Assembly: GCF_051020975.1 (NCBI RefSeq)
Contig: NC_135036.1
Span: forward strand, 4,092,001-4,156,000
From: Osmia lignaria lignaria
Lineage: Eukaryota > Arthropoda > Insecta > Hymenoptera > Megachilidae
DNA length: 64,000 nt
Direction: 5' to 3'
The notes beneath the pieces are model-generated. The model was not told the origin of the DNA. It ran no database searches and saw nothing but the letters and a program-made list of their open reading frames with translations. The translations under genes were made by a program, and so were the position numbers. Positions 63,201 through 63,780 of the stretch are shown piece by piece. Numbering within the stretch: the stretch's first letter is position 1; each line of letters starts with the position of its first letter.

Positions 63201-63780
63201 ATTTGTAATAAAATCACAAACTTCAGACATTTTCTTCTTCATTTTTAGCCAAAGCGGATGTGCAGGCGTGGAGTAAGACATAGGTTTAATTACATAAAAT
63301 TGAAAAGGAGACATTATATTACATAATATATTATTAGGTAAAAAATATTGTAAACGTATAATTTGTAATATATCAATAAAAATCTTTATAAAGTATGTAT
63401 AGTTAGAAATATAATGTCTCTAGAAGTAGTATGATTGTCACGTAGGAGTAACAATATTTGCTTACAGACTGCTTACCTCAATCATGCACCGCACTCATTA
63501 TTTGCACAAAATATTGACATTGTCTTTGTCGTAACGGTTTTGGGTTTGTTTGATTCTATACCGCTTCAAAGGAAACTACTAACATAACTTTTAATTTTAG
63601 TAAATATAAAAAGATGTTTATAGTTTAAAGAAGCGTCGCAAAAGTTAGGACAGAATACTTTTTGTCGATCTAATGGAAACTATTTATTTCAGGGACATTC
63701 CAGTTTTATAACTCATCTGGACTGGTCAGTGGATGGACAATATTTACGTAGCAATAGCGGAGACTACGAGCTACTGTATT
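22703..63780 (+). CDS. EML: EML (EMAP-like) microtubule-associated protein, partial gene, 15 exons
   Basis: EML proteins bind tubulin and microtubules through a HELP motif and a tandem WD40 beta-propeller, and form trimers through an N-terminal coiled coil. Here the exons are 22703-22754, 28583-28813, 30656-30818, 32782-32895, 41482-41610, 43605-43673, 52767-53072, 53834-53906, 55107-55313, 55806-56043, 57066-57223, 57890-58147, 58629-58766, 60127-60243 and 63693-63780. The exon lengths sum to 2341 nt, which is 780 codons plus one base, and no junction breaks the frame. Coiled coil is at about residues 20-75, a Ser/Pro-rich linker at 95-252, HELP at about 266-315, and propeller blades after that. 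Vertebrate EML1/2/4-type proteins run about 110 residues past the last exon seen, so the 3' end lies to the right of the window. The first ATG (22703) was chosen because it is in phase with exon 2. An internal ATG at 52777 could start a form without the coiled coil. EML1, EML2 and EML4 types cannot be told apart here. Confidence 0.93.
22905..23110. repeat. GAAGTCGGTT repeat cluster
   Basis: Three related units of about 60 bases: two in minus orientation (ACAACCGATTTCAAG near 22910, CAATCGACTTCAAAATGCGC near 22970) and one in plus (TTTTTAGTGCATCTCGAAGT near 23043). The same phrase recurs at 45206-45260 and, shorter, at 48285-48310. It looks like the terminal part of a dispersed element. Confidence 0.65.
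23268..23799 (-). CDS. Glutamine-rich spliced gene in EML intron 1, with in-frame stop
   Basis: Minus-strand ATG at 23799. Exon 1 (23775-23799) encodes MSAESTNN plus one base and ends at GTAAGT. Exon 2 (23491-23683) follows a CTTTTTTCTTTCAG acceptor, and the split codon makes Q, then NAITTMVLQLQQQVQQLQQQ and a long Gln run. An in-frame TAG at 23544-23546 interrupts the CAG run, giving a 54-residue product if real. Past it the frame runs to a weak GTATCA donor and can join exon 3 (23268-23382), a GC-rich segment encoding KNGCRDVAAPLSREMAARR and ending at TAA. Leu/Gln heptads suggest a coiled coil. It could be a small intron-nested gene or a retroelement gag remnant. A possible noncoding first exon lies at 26360-26545. 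Confidence 0.4.
23540..23662. repeat. CAG/CTG trinucleotide tract
   Basis: About 40 imperfect CTG, TTG and CTA triplets on the plus strand. It encodes the Gln run of the minus-strand gene. The long Cys- or Ala-rich ORFs in other frames are shadows of it. Confidence 0.85.
23864..24529. mobile_element. Foldback element, roughly 182-bp arms
   Basis: The left arm starts GAGCTGTCCCACTTGTATGA and the right arm ends with its complement. Both carry GGGTGCGCGCGCTATGGG at the inner end. The spacer is about 300 bases (24047-24345). No clean target duplication was seen and nothing is encoded. Confidence 0.82.
24636..25025. mobile_element. Near-perfect 390-bp palindrome with telomere-like core
   Basis: Starts GGCCCCATCACCCCAGGACA and ends with a near-complement, GATGGGGCC. 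Inside is a second pair of ends, TACAGGGTATTC against GAATACCCTGTA (24742-24922), typical of TA-target elements. The centre, 24808-24855, is CTAACCTAACC then AACCCTAACCC and GGTTAGGTTAG, which resembles insect TTAGG repeats. Because of the symmetry both strands give the same 62-codon frame, which is not a gene. Confidence 0.85.
25026..26078. other. No gene recognised
   Basis: The short duplicated phrase TTGTTGACGAGCTGCTAAC occurs at about 25291 and 25327. The 103-codon ORF at 25859-26170 runs into the next MITE and has no domain. Confidence 0.4.
26081..26307. mobile_element. TA-flanked MITE, family L copy 1
   Basis: The terminal repeats CTATGTAGAGATGAGATGTT then GCGGAGGCTAAGGA match the complement of the right end. 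TA lies at 26079-26080 and 26308-26309. The body contains ATTGGTC boxes. The sister copy at 47027-47261 is nested in another element. Confidence 0.85.
26360..26545 (-). other. Possible minus-strand leader exon
   Basis: GC-rich, repeat-free segment ending at a perfect minus-strand donor (GAACG then GTAAGTACC). A frame reads TLFIRKSQIFVQFESKRAAV, which looks RRM-like. However, joining it to the acceptor before 23806 brings an early stop, so as part of the 23.3-kb gene it would be untranslated. It could also belong to an unrelated gene. Confidence 0.3.
26558..26789. mobile_element. hAT MITE, family B copy 1
   Basis: The ends are CAGGGCCG and CGGCCCTG, with a perfect 8-bp duplication CATCACGC at 26550-26557 and 26790-26797. 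The body has GGGGGCGCCGCAGCCCGGT, then AATGGGCGCCACGATAATCT. An 8-bp target with CAG-starting ends fits hAT. No transposase. Confidence 0.92.
26815..26880 (-). repeat. Family S fragment
   Basis: GCCGATTGCTTCGAACGTAA, then GGACAGCGAGTGAGAAAG, is the complement of the start of the element at 62693-62745 and of 54503-54528. Confidence 0.55.
27406..27515 (-). repeat. CCAAT-rich dispersed repeat N, copy 1
   Basis: ACACGAGCCTAGTCAGTAGA, then CTTCGACCAATAATACATTA, then GTGGGGCACGACCAATCAGA. The complement of this order is found at 42660-42785 and 53990-54075, and a short part at 37308-37330. The two CCAAT boxes are part of the repeat, so they are not evidence of a host promoter. Confidence 0.65.
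27516..28150. other. EML intron 1, nothing recognised
   Basis: AT-rich. No paired ends or coding frame were found between repeat N and the next hAT element. Confidence 0.4.
28151..28356. mobile_element. hAT MITE, family B copy 2
   Basis: Same inner blocks as 26558-26789 (GGGGGCGCCGCAGCCCGGT, then AGGGCGCCAATATTGCTAAA). The ends CAGTGCCGG and CCGGTACTG are diverged. Flanking octamers GCTACTGT (28143-28150) and GCTGCTGT (28357-28364) match at 7 of 8. Confidence 0.85.
28583..28813 (+). CDS. EML: EML exon 2 (N-terminal coiled coil)
   Basis: Acceptor TTCCTTTTACAG, donor AAGTAAGT. Encodes residues about 18-95. LLGRVADLERQSLAQRDEIV and the following LRATLADALRRIAQLEG have Leu/Val/Ala spaced as heptads, matching the trimerisation coiled coil of EML1, 2 and 4. 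A highly charged Glu/Arg run and SSPLRNGHAPLR follow. It enters and leaves with one base of a split codon. Confidence 0.9.
29301..29718 (+). mobile_element. Non-autonomous Helitron (418 bp)
   Basis: Starts TCCTACTACTATATG after a host A and ends GCTAG before a host T, as expected for insertion between A and T without duplication. Just before the end lies GCGGGCGAAGCCACGACGGG, the GC-rich stretch typical of arthropod Helitron 3' ends. It also holds GGACAGCCCCTTTTTCGTTT near the start. No Rep or helicase is encoded. Confidence 0.65.
29733..29960 (-). pseudogene. Tc1-like transposase C-terminal fragment
   Basis: On the minus strand PGNSPDMNPIENLWVLLKRH appears. This is the block that contains the catalytic third acidic residue (the E of PIEN) of the Tc1 DD34E family. 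After a stop and frame shift the text continues ILENCRKNMESMPRRIQAII, then DAKGG, the usual C-terminal helix. The first two catalytic Asp are absent, so it is dead. It begins 15 bases after the Helitron end. Confidence 0.82.
29961..30655. other. End of EML intron 2
   Basis: AT-rich. A G-run of GGGGGAGGGGGGGT lies at about 30508-30521, and CCCTGTATAAAACTCC at about 30317 may be a lone element end. The acceptor TTAGCAG closes the intron at 30655. Confidence 0.45.
30656..30818 (+). CDS. EML: EML exon 3 (Ser-rich linker)
   Basis: The A left by exon 2 plus GT gives Ser, then NQNSVPQKDIRLRQTSTSCL, then a run of Ser and SPRRPVSYTHSSQLPQ. It is basic and Ser-rich, like the disordered microtubule-binding linker between coiled coil and HELP in EML1/4. 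It leaves two bases (AG) at a GTATTT donor. Confidence 0.85.
30910..31444. mobile_element. TTAA-flanked piggyBac-type element (535 bp)
   Basis: The ends CCGTTTGAGTGCTACGAG and TTGGCACTCAAACGA are complementary in their first 12 bases. TTAA lies at 30906-30909 and 31445-31448. No ORF of note. Confidence 0.78.
31449..31625. mobile_element. Short element with GATACCCGGGTAC ends
   Basis: GATACCCGGGTAC at about 31449 and GGTACCCGGGTATC at about 31611 are inverted copies 160 bases apart, directly after the TTAA of the preceding element. The target duplication is not clear. Confidence 0.5.
31626..32218. other. EML intron 3, nothing recognised
   Basis: AT-rich sequence with no coding frame and no paired repeats seen. 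Confidence 0.4.
32220..32401 (+). mobile_element. TA-MITE copy 3
   Basis: CAGTTCACCAGAGTCCATAA on the left and ACTCTGGTGAACTGCGCTAT on the right. It shares the GGTGGGGGAACGCAGCGAGC body with copies 2 and 4. The outermost bases have diverged. Confidence 0.82.
32442..32530 (+). repeat. Dispersed repeat family P, copy 5
   Basis: GGGGCCCCTTCTCTACACTG, then TCATTTTCCCC, and GTAAGCCCGATTTAATCACG then AGTGG. A shortened version of 13670-13785. Confidence 0.6.
32782..32895 (+). CDS. EML: EML exon 4 (Ser/Pro linker)
   Basis: Acceptor TTTAACTTTCAG. AG plus A gives Arg, then RSVHYQSTGSLHSDSPSSSS and VSPVPSPSPRATPLPVA. The exon is symmetric (two bases in, two out), so it could be skipped without a frame change. 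Confidence 0.85.
33064..33470. mobile_element. hAT-like element with GGGGTGTGCG ends
   Basis: TAGGGGTGTGCGGCTATTGG on the left is matched by GACGCACACCCCCTA on the right, with TTGGAAAATTC against CAAATTTTTCAG continuing the pairing. The body has CGGGCTCGGAATTTTTTCGG. The possible 8-bp duplication is imperfect. Confidence 0.65.
33495..33900. mobile_element. hAT MITE with CAGTGGCGGATTA ends (406 bp)
   Basis: CAGTGGCGGATTAAAC on the left and CTTAATCCGCCACTG on the right. The octamers TCTATTAG (33487-33494) and CCTATTAG (33901-33908) match at 7 of 8. Inside at 33600-33685 is a threefold roughly 29-bp tandem (TTTGTATATCAAATAATTAC). No transposase. Confidence 0.88.
34078..34518. mobile_element. 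TIR element with GGGTATAGCAGGATAAG ends
   Basis: GGGTATAGCAGGATAAGATG then GTCAAAAGTGCCCTTGAGCC is complemented at the right end (34465-34518), with pairing over about 85 bases. If the TA pairs are the target, the element is roughly 34085-34511. Its centre encodes nothing recognised. Confidence 0.78.
34519..35399. other. EML intron 4, nothing recognised
   Basis: AT-rich. The minus-strand ORFs at 34632-34823 and 34930-35157 are hydrophobic low-complexity frames typical of AT-rich intron sequence. Confidence 0.4.
35400..35690 (+). repeat. Diverged direct repeat, copy 1 (pair with 38460-38790)
   Basis: Shared landmarks are AATCGGGTTCTGTAC, GAAATCGCAAAAT, CCGGA(A/G)TTTCTCAGTTT, GAGG(T/C)CCCC and CTGTTGATCCTT or CTGTTCACCCTT. 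The two copies lie about 3.1 kb apart in the same orientation and differ by many changes and indels. Confidence 0.7.
35822..36077. repeat. Inverted repeat of about 100-bp arms
   Basis: GAATTAACGTTTAAAAATTC then AAAAGCGCCTGAAACCTGC on the left is matched by GCAGGTTTCAGGCGCTTTTT then GAATTTTTAAACGTTAATTA on the right. CCAAGAATCG and CGATTCTTGG form the inner pair. No obvious target duplication. Confidence 0.72.
36833..37294. mobile_element. CAGGGTGT-type foldback, family G copy
   Basis: The arms share TTTTTCCTTTAACAAAATGT or its complement, CTTCGTTTTTGAATTATTAA and CGCGCTCGGTCGTGGTCGTG. The outer ends read TATACAAGATAACTC and ACACCCTATATA, both eroded forms of TACAGGGTGT. Related to 43775-44203 and 14006-14200. 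Confidence 0.75.
37974..38274. mobile_element. TTAA-flanked piggyBac-type MITE (301 bp)
   Basis: CCCTTTGACTGCT and AGCAGTCAAAGGG are perfect inverted ends. TTAA lies at 37970-37973 and 38275-38278. It has an AT-rich centre. Confidence 0.9.
38460..38790 (+). repeat. Diverged direct repeat, copy 2
   Basis: Partner of 35400-35690, with an extra roughly 40-base insertion around 38600-38640. Confidence 0.65.
38885..39110. repeat. Tandem CCACGAGTCTGCAATTACTG units
   Basis: Two units about 100 bases apart start ACCACGAGTCTGCAATTACT and continue GTAAG(A/G)C(C/T)CGAATTCTATT. The second is followed by an expanded ATTATAATTCT array and AATTTTTCGAAAT phrases. Confidence 0.75.
39634..39730. repeat. GC-rich tandem duplication
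   Basis: TTATCGGATGTTTAGGCGGC then TGGTCG(C/T)AACA occurs twice, about 66 bases apart, with CGGTCGTGAG between. Confidence 0.75.
39731..40494. other. EML intron 4, nothing recognised
   Basis: A small stem (CCCTAAGGT with ACCTTAGGG) occurs at about 40012-40043. No coding frame. Confidence 0.4.
40495..40745. mobile_element. hAT-like TIR element with ATTGGCGTAACTA ends
   Basis: ACATTGGCGTAACTA on the left and TAGTTGCGCCAATGT on the right. The body has a (TAATG)5 run at 40597-40618 and AATTTAGAAATGGG. Similar left ends at about 19985 and 44708 suggest a family. No convincing target duplication. Confidence 0.65.
41046..41281. mobile_element. TTAA-flanked piggyBac-type MITE (236 bp)
   Basis: CCCCTTGCCCTAC on the left and ATAGGCGAAGGGG on the right. 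TTAA lies at 41042-41045 and 41282-41285. Confidence 0.82.
41482..41610 (+). CDS. EML: EML exon 5 (basic linker)
   Basis: Acceptor TTTGATAG, donor GTAAGC. AG plus A gives Arg, then SPTARSNGPPKSSLRRAKRW and SSTGDFTHSPQNQGSNSQL. It has no ATG, so it is easily missed by simple ORF searches. Phase and basic, Ser-rich text place it in the linker. Two bases in, two out, as in exons 4 and 6. Confidence 0.85.
   Translation: MTNSKIKRTPEKQFKKGEAVVVDGGFYSFPSKSRKQFTTCQQ
41895..42630. mobile_element. Foldback with tRNA-like modules, copy 2 (736 bp)
   Basis: The ends are CAGGGAGAACTACCCAAGTG and CACTTGGGTAGTTCCCCTTG, with TAA at 41892-41894 and 42631-42633. Four GGTTCAAATCC-like B-box motifs (or complements), the two middle ones facing apart around GCGGAGCAGA. 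A 26-base oligo-A run lies at about 42183-42208. Same design as 7284-8014. Confidence 0.87.
42655..42790 (+). repeat. CCAAT-rich dispersed repeat N, copy 3
   Basis: CTGATTGGTCGCGCCCTACC, then TATGATTGGTCGAAGTGATC, then ACTAATTAGGCTCGTGTAAA. It begins close to the end of the preceding foldback. Confidence 0.65.
43200..43560 (+). promoter_or_regulatory. Candidate internal promoter block
   Basis: A GC-richer, repeat-poor stretch directly upstream of exon 6, with a CGTCGCGTCGCGTCTCGTCG run and GCCGGAAGTGC, an ETS-type core. The minus-strand ORF at 43300-43491 has no domain. Function inferred from composition and position only. Confidence 0.25.
43605..43673 (+). CDS. EML: EML exon 6 (short linker exon)
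   Basis: Acceptor CATTATAG, donor GTAAAT. Encodes LSASTKSLFNLFKPPATNNV, then KH and two bases of Gly. It is a 23-codon symmetric exon. The STKSLFNLF phrase is uncharged and could be a short binding motif; no role is known to me. Confidence 0.85.
43775..44203. mobile_element. CAGGGTGT-type foldback, family G copy
   Basis: CAGGATATCCCGGAGAGAAT on the left and CTGGGACACCCTG on the right, with TA on both sides (43773-43774, 44204-44205). The inner arms share CGCCAAAATGTTGATTAAGG and its diverged complement. Confidence 0.8.
44378..44555 (+). mobile_element. TA-MITE copy 4 with altered ends
   Basis: Ends CTTGATGTCACGAGAGTCCA and complement, then the usual GGTGGGGGAACGCAGCGAGC body. The outer 12 bases differ from the other copies but still pair with each other, so both ends changed together. 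Confidence 0.8.
44556..45205. other. EML intron 6, nothing recognised
   Basis: AT-rich. A lone hAT-like end is possible at about 44705 (CACTGGCGTAATTAGAATTT). Confidence 0.4.
45206..45260 (+). repeat. GAAGTCGGTT repeat
   Basis: ACTTTTTAGTGCATTTCGAA, then GTCGGTTGTATTTTTTGTTA, matching the cluster at 22905-23110. Confidence 0.7.
45300..45785. mobile_element. Inverted-repeat element
   Basis: The core arms are 45428-45543 and 45537-45655: AAAATTATTTTCTCTTTCCA against TGGAAAGAGAAAATGATT, and AAAAACGAGACAAAAAAGGA against its complement. The outer text TAGTGATGTGCGGCCCGACC and GTTCCGATCACTA may be the ends. A 180-codon ORF crosses the hairpin and is not a gene. Confidence 0.65.
45791..46894. other. 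EML intron 6, no gene recognised
   Basis: The 112-codon ORF at 46605-46943 is basic and has no domain; its tail lies in the next element. No paired repeats. Confidence 0.4.
46895..47584. mobile_element. TA-flanked element (690 bp) hosting a nested MITE
   Basis: The ends CAGGGTGATTCTCTCGATGC then TGGACACAAAGGAAC pair with TGTGTCCAGCAGTGAGAGAA then TTACCCTG. TA lies at 46893-46894 and 47585-47586. The family L MITE (47027-47261) sits inside, making the host element about 453 bases without it. Confidence 0.82.
47027..47261. mobile_element. TA-flanked MITE, family L copy 2 (nested)
   Basis: CTGTGCAGAGATGAGATGTT and complement, TA at 47025-47026 and 47262-47263. About 235 bases against 227 for the copy at 26081. 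Confidence 0.85.
47587..48227. other. EML intron 6, no gene recognised
   Basis: GC-richer from 47600 to 47890 with a 71-codon ORF of no known family, then AT-rich. The first part could be element sequence, but no ends were found. Confidence 0.35.
48228..48602 (-). CDS. Candidate small secreted protein, antisense in EML intron
   Basis: A 124-codon ORF with a signal-peptide-like start: MNHPRLAMVLFVLYVCIMSV, then a small-residue stretch. The middle has three Cys (VIPCSRM, PVCTHLY, YYCIPRV) and a Gln/Asp patch. The last third, from LIGVLIATVLISFHVF on, is hydrophobic then basic (QKRRKLLN). It overlaps the GAAGTCGGTT repeat at 48285-48310, so the C-terminus is derived from a repeat or the true end is earlier through splicing. 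A family is not recognised. An unbroken frame of this length in this base composition is suggestive but not proof. The alternative is a chance ORF. Confidence 0.35.
   Translation of the reverse strand: MNHPRLAMVLFVLYVCIMSVDPFVSFGDLNAQARVIPCSRMPYAKYRIPVCTHLYVQHGIYYCIPRVQPLIQQQDDTPILNNLIGVLIATVLISFHVFNRLQKRRKLLNSISIYIFLFILPVSN
48603..49054. other. EML intron 6, nothing recognised
   Basis: AT-rich, no coding frame and no paired ends. Confidence 0.4.
49055..49110. repeat. Short hairpin, CCGACGAGAGA stem
   Basis: CACCGACGAGAGATTGTC and its near-complement CAGTCTCTCGTCGGTG lie about 20 bases apart, a stem of about 14 pairs in a GC-richer patch. Confidence 0.6.
49111..49885. other. EML intron 6, no gene recognised
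   Basis: Mixed composition with short ORFs lacking domains. AGCTTTGCAAATAGCTT appears at 49495 and again at about 49720. Confidence 0.35.
49886..50226 (-). mobile_element. TA-MITE copy 5 with replaced centre (341 bp)
   Basis: The left end GTTCATTTCACCAGAGTCCA and right end ACTCTGGTGAAGTGAACTAT pair. The left third and the right 60 bases match the family. The middle (about 49968-50160) is unrelated, so the element is longer than 192 bases. The left and right ends share an extra GTTCATTTCACC/GGTGAAGTGAAC not seen in the other copies. Confidence 0.75.
50227..50869. other. EML intron 6, no gene recognised
   Basis: The 86-codon ORF at 50318-50578 has no domain. No paired repeats. Confidence 0.35.
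50870..51145 (+). promoter_or_regulatory. Candidate alternative promoter and first exon
   Basis: A GC-richer, repeat-free block 1.6 kb upstream of the HELP exon. It holds a TATA-like CGTATAAAAG at 50918-50927 and a strong donor (TTGGTAAGTGC) at 51138. A transcript from here to the HELP exon acceptor at 52767 could start translation at the in-frame ATG at 52777, giving a form without coiled coil, as known for some EML isoforms. An ORF across it (50836-51192) has no recognised domain. Confidence 0.3.
51146..51951. other. EML intron 6, nothing recognised
   Basis: AT-rich and without coding frame. It ends at the left edge of the mitochondrial insert. Confidence 0.4.
51952..52515 (-). pseudogene. 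Nuclear copy of mitochondrial 12S rRNA (NUMT)
   Basis: Read on the minus strand, three conserved small-subunit rRNA landmarks occur in the right order. GTGCCAGCAATAGCGGTTAT (about 52352-52333) is the 530 loop. Then comes AGAATTAGATACCCTATTAT (about 52184-52165), then GATGATCCACGATAGG (about 52070-52055). The segment is far more AT-rich than its surroundings, as insect mitochondrial DNA is. It covers most of the gene but lacks the 3' end. It lies in EML intron 6, about 250 bases before the HELP exon. It is not expected to be a working rRNA gene. A misassembled mitochondrial read is the alternative. Confidence 0.9.
52540..52672. repeat. Minisatellite, roughly 44-bp unit, three copies
   Basis: GACGATAGTTTGAACTTGAT then ACGATTGATTGATTCGATA repeats at 52546, 52590 and 52633 with few changes. 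It sits between the NUMT and the HELP exon. Confidence 0.88.
52767..53072 (+). CDS. EML: EML exon 7 (HELP motif)
   Basis: Acceptor GTAATTCACAG, and GG plus T gives Gly. Residues about 253-355. VRMYLRGRPVVLYVPTPLME opens the HELP (hydrophobic EMAP-like) motif, then LKLDWVYGYRGRDCRSNLHL and LPTGEIVYFVAAVVVLYN, among the most conserved blocks of EMAP/EML proteins. This is the start of the tandem propeller fold. It ends HTDDIKW-like with TG left for exon 8, giving Cys. Confidence 0.96.
53073..53833. other. EML intron 7
   Basis: A possible relic at 53195-53595 has GTGTTTCCTAACCTTTTTTG at its left and GGGAAACACTGG at its right, an hAT-like pair of ends. Confidence 0.4.
53834..53906 (+). CDS. EML: EML exon 8 (propeller)
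   Basis: Encodes CIAIHPNKLVVATGQVCGTD then RRDAM, and leaves in phase 0. It corresponds to the AVHP...ATGQVAG strand of the first propeller blade in EML proteins. Confidence 0.93.
53960..54080 (+). repeat. CCAAT-rich dispersed repeat N, copy 4
   Basis: GTATTATTAGTCGAAGCGAT then ATATCTACTAATTAGGCTCA then TGTAAAAC, matching 42655-42790. Its ATTGGTC box has mutated to ATTAGTC. Confidence 0.6.
54081..54740. other. EML intron 8, GC-richer, unknown repeat-like
   Basis: Contains CTTTCACTCGCTGTCCTGTT at 54507 (family S) and an inverted GGGGGCTTTTCTGCCCCC at about 54541. No coding domain. Confidence 0.4.
54741..54806. repeat. GTGC/GT microsatellite
   Basis: GTGTGTGCGTGCGTGCGTGC and following GT repeats. 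The Cys/Val- and Thr/His-rich ORFs here are low-complexity shadows. Confidence 0.92.
54860..54985 (+). repeat. Family S segment with tRNA-like A-box
   Basis: TATGGCCTAAGTGGCTAAGG resembles a tRNA A-box, followed by TTGCACGATGTAAGCGAAAG then TTCGGTCC. The second part recurs at 62760-62790. It may be a tRNA-derived short element. Confidence 0.4.
55107..55313 (+). CDS. EML: EML exon 9 (propeller, WD motif)
   Basis: Phase 0 in and out, 69 codons. PHIRIWHTVSLTTLSVIGNG, then DGSICCLSFSKADGGNYLCA, then DHNISIWDWQKGERG. The RIW and WDW are WD40-type strand ends, and the whole lines up with EML propeller 1. Confidence 0.95.
55314..55805. other. EML intron 9
   Basis: No repeat or gene recognised. TTATTTGTAACAG is the acceptor. 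Confidence 0.5.
55806..56043 (+). CDS. EML: EML exon 10 (propeller)
   Basis: CSVDTVVCAEWHPLERNHIV, then SCGKGHVSFWTLDNGDV and CVAFSQNGDILTGDSNGNII then VWGR. It has two blade repeats, the GH...FW and GDSNG...VWG signatures. It leaves one base (G), completed by GT of exon 11 to Gly. Confidence 0.95.
56044..56510. other. EML intron 10, left part
   Basis: AT-rich, nothing recognised before the solo LTR. Confidence 0.45.
56515..56757 (-). mobile_element. Solo LTR (243 bp)
   Basis: The plus-strand ends are TGTTGTGCTCGG and GGGGCACGACA, an imperfect TGT...ACA pair. CAAT is duplicated at 56511-56514 and 56758-56761. On the minus strand a TATA-like GATAAAAGGCC and downstream AATAAAGTCC give its direction. 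No internal region is present, so it is the product of LTR-LTR recombination in a Gypsy- or BEL-type element. The 81-codon ORF inside is not a gene. Confidence 0.85.
57066..57223 (+). CDS. EML: EML exon 11 (propeller)
   Basis: GTSTVSKIVRNIHEGPIFSI, then CVLKDGFIVTGGGKDGKI and LYFDDSLNSTGEEAQ. GGGKDGK matches the GGGKDRK of vertebrate EMLs. Phase 0 out at GTAAGT. Confidence 0.95.
57280..57746 (-). mobile_element. hAT MITE, family B copy 3, interrupted by a TA-MITE
   Basis: The ends CAGGGCTGGTTTTAGC and TCGGCTCTG are bordered by a perfect 8-bp duplication CGTATACG (57272-57279, 57747-57754). It is reversed relative to 26558-26789. The TA-MITE at 57425-57616 sits inside. Removing it and one TA restores continuity with the 26.6-kb copy. 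Confidence 0.93.
57425..57616 (-). mobile_element. TA-MITE copy 6, nested (192 bp)
   Basis: TACCGCAGTTTACCAGAGTC on the left and ACTCTGGTGAACTGCGGTA on the right, with TA at 57423-57424 and 57617-57618. The uninterrupted hAT copy at 26.6 kb shows the empty site as GAGATGTAGATAG (complement), proving TA is the duplicated target. Confidence 0.93.
57890..58147 (+). CDS. EML: EML exon 12 (propeller 2)
   Basis: 86 codons, phase 0: IEDHFGGIRTLAEGRGSQLL, IGTTRNCILLGD, then GHAEEVWGLAAHPTLPQFAT then AGHDRLLQMWD. The GTTRN and GH(T/A)(D/E)E(L/V)WGLA blocks are typical of EML second-propeller blades. Confidence 0.96.
58148..58628. other. EML intron 12
   Basis: AT-rich. No element recognised. The 124-codon minus-strand ORF at 58525-58899 overlaps exon 13 antisense and is a shadow. 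Confidence 0.5.
58629..58766 (+). CDS. EML: EML exon 13 (propeller 2)
   Basis: 46 codons, phase 0: EQAQSIGFSPDGSVMVVGCT then SGKWLAIDSETRELYTHHSD. It has an FSPDG blade turn and a TSGKW strand. Confidence 0.95.
58767..59252. other. EML intron 13, GC-rich right part
   Basis: 59020-59200 is unusually GC-rich (GCGGCGCGCGCTCGC; CTGGCGGCCCCATCTCCCCG) with no domain. It may be element sequence whose ends I could not find. Confidence 0.4.
59257..59500. mobile_element. TTAA-flanked piggyBac-type MITE (244 bp)
   Basis: CCCTTTCAACACGG on the left and CGGTGTGAAAGGG on the right. TTAA lies at 59253-59256 and 59501-59504. The ORF across it has no domain. Confidence 0.83.
59505..60126. other. EML intron 13, right part
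   Basis: GC-richer to about 59740, with GGCGCATGCGCC (an NRF1-like palindrome) at 59611, then AT-rich. No gene recognised. Confidence 0.4.
60127..60243 (+). CDS. EML: EML exon 14 (propeller 2)
   Basis: 39 codons, phase 0: VVQFSPDGTLLALGSRDNYI then YIYQGNEDATKYSRVGRCM. It matches the YSPDG...GSHDN(C)IYIY...YTRVGKC strand order of EMLs. Confidence 0.96.
60244..60749. other. EML intron 14, left part
   Basis: Nothing recognised. Confidence 0.4.
60750..61045. mobile_element. Inverted-repeat element with TTAGG core
   Basis: TATATAACGAATGAATTTAA then AAATCAAA on the left is complemented by TTTGATTTTTAAATTCACTC then GTTACATA on the right. GCCGCCATTAGGCGG and CCTAACCTAACCTAACCTAA lie inside. The right part keeps GTTACGTTAGATTAAATTA. 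About 295 bases, with no clean target duplication. Confidence 0.65.
61150..61570. other. GC-rich block, probable retroelement fragment
   Basis: About 53% GC against an AT-rich background. It includes GGCTGGCCAATCATCCTACG and CGGAATAGCCGGTGTCCG. No reverse transcriptase or gag motif seen. An untranslated end of a retroelement is a guess. Confidence 0.3.
61640..62035. other. GC-rich block with overlapping ORFs, unassigned
   Basis: Over 60% GC, containing two related CTCGACACCGCGA phrases (61915 and 61967). A 122-codon minus-strand ORF and a 65-codon plus-strand ORF are compositional, Arg/Pro/Gly-rich and without a domain. It abuts the LTR-like segment. Confidence 0.35.
62042..62624 (+). mobile_element. 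LTR-like segment
   Basis: Begins TGTTGTACAGG and ends CCCGTCACA. It contains AAATAAATCTATTATTCTCG, a plausible polyadenylation region, near 62520. It is followed by ATGGTCTGGGATCGG, which could be a primer-binding region. TTGCTTATTACGGATCA occurs twice (62090, 62480). No second LTR or pol gene is present. The boundaries are tentative. Confidence 0.3.
62690..62815 (+). repeat. Family S copy
   Basis: CTTTCACTCGCTGTCCTTTT, then GGCAAACTTC, then GCACGATATAAGTGAAAATT then CGGTCC. It links the fragments at 26815-26880 and 54860-54985. Confidence 0.55.
62816..63692. other. EML intron 14, right part
   Basis: AT-rich, no element recognised. The acceptor TATTTATTTCAG closes it. Confidence 0.5.
63693..63780 (+). 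CDS. EML: EML exon 15 (propeller 2), last exon in window
   Basis: GHSSFITHLDWSVDGQYLRS then NSGDYELLY plus T. Placing the donor at GTACGT (63781) leaves T, which lets the next exon supply GG for the Trp conserved after LY in EMLs. The alternative donor four bases on would give Cys-Thr. About 110 residues of the protein remain outside the window. Confidence 0.93.
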
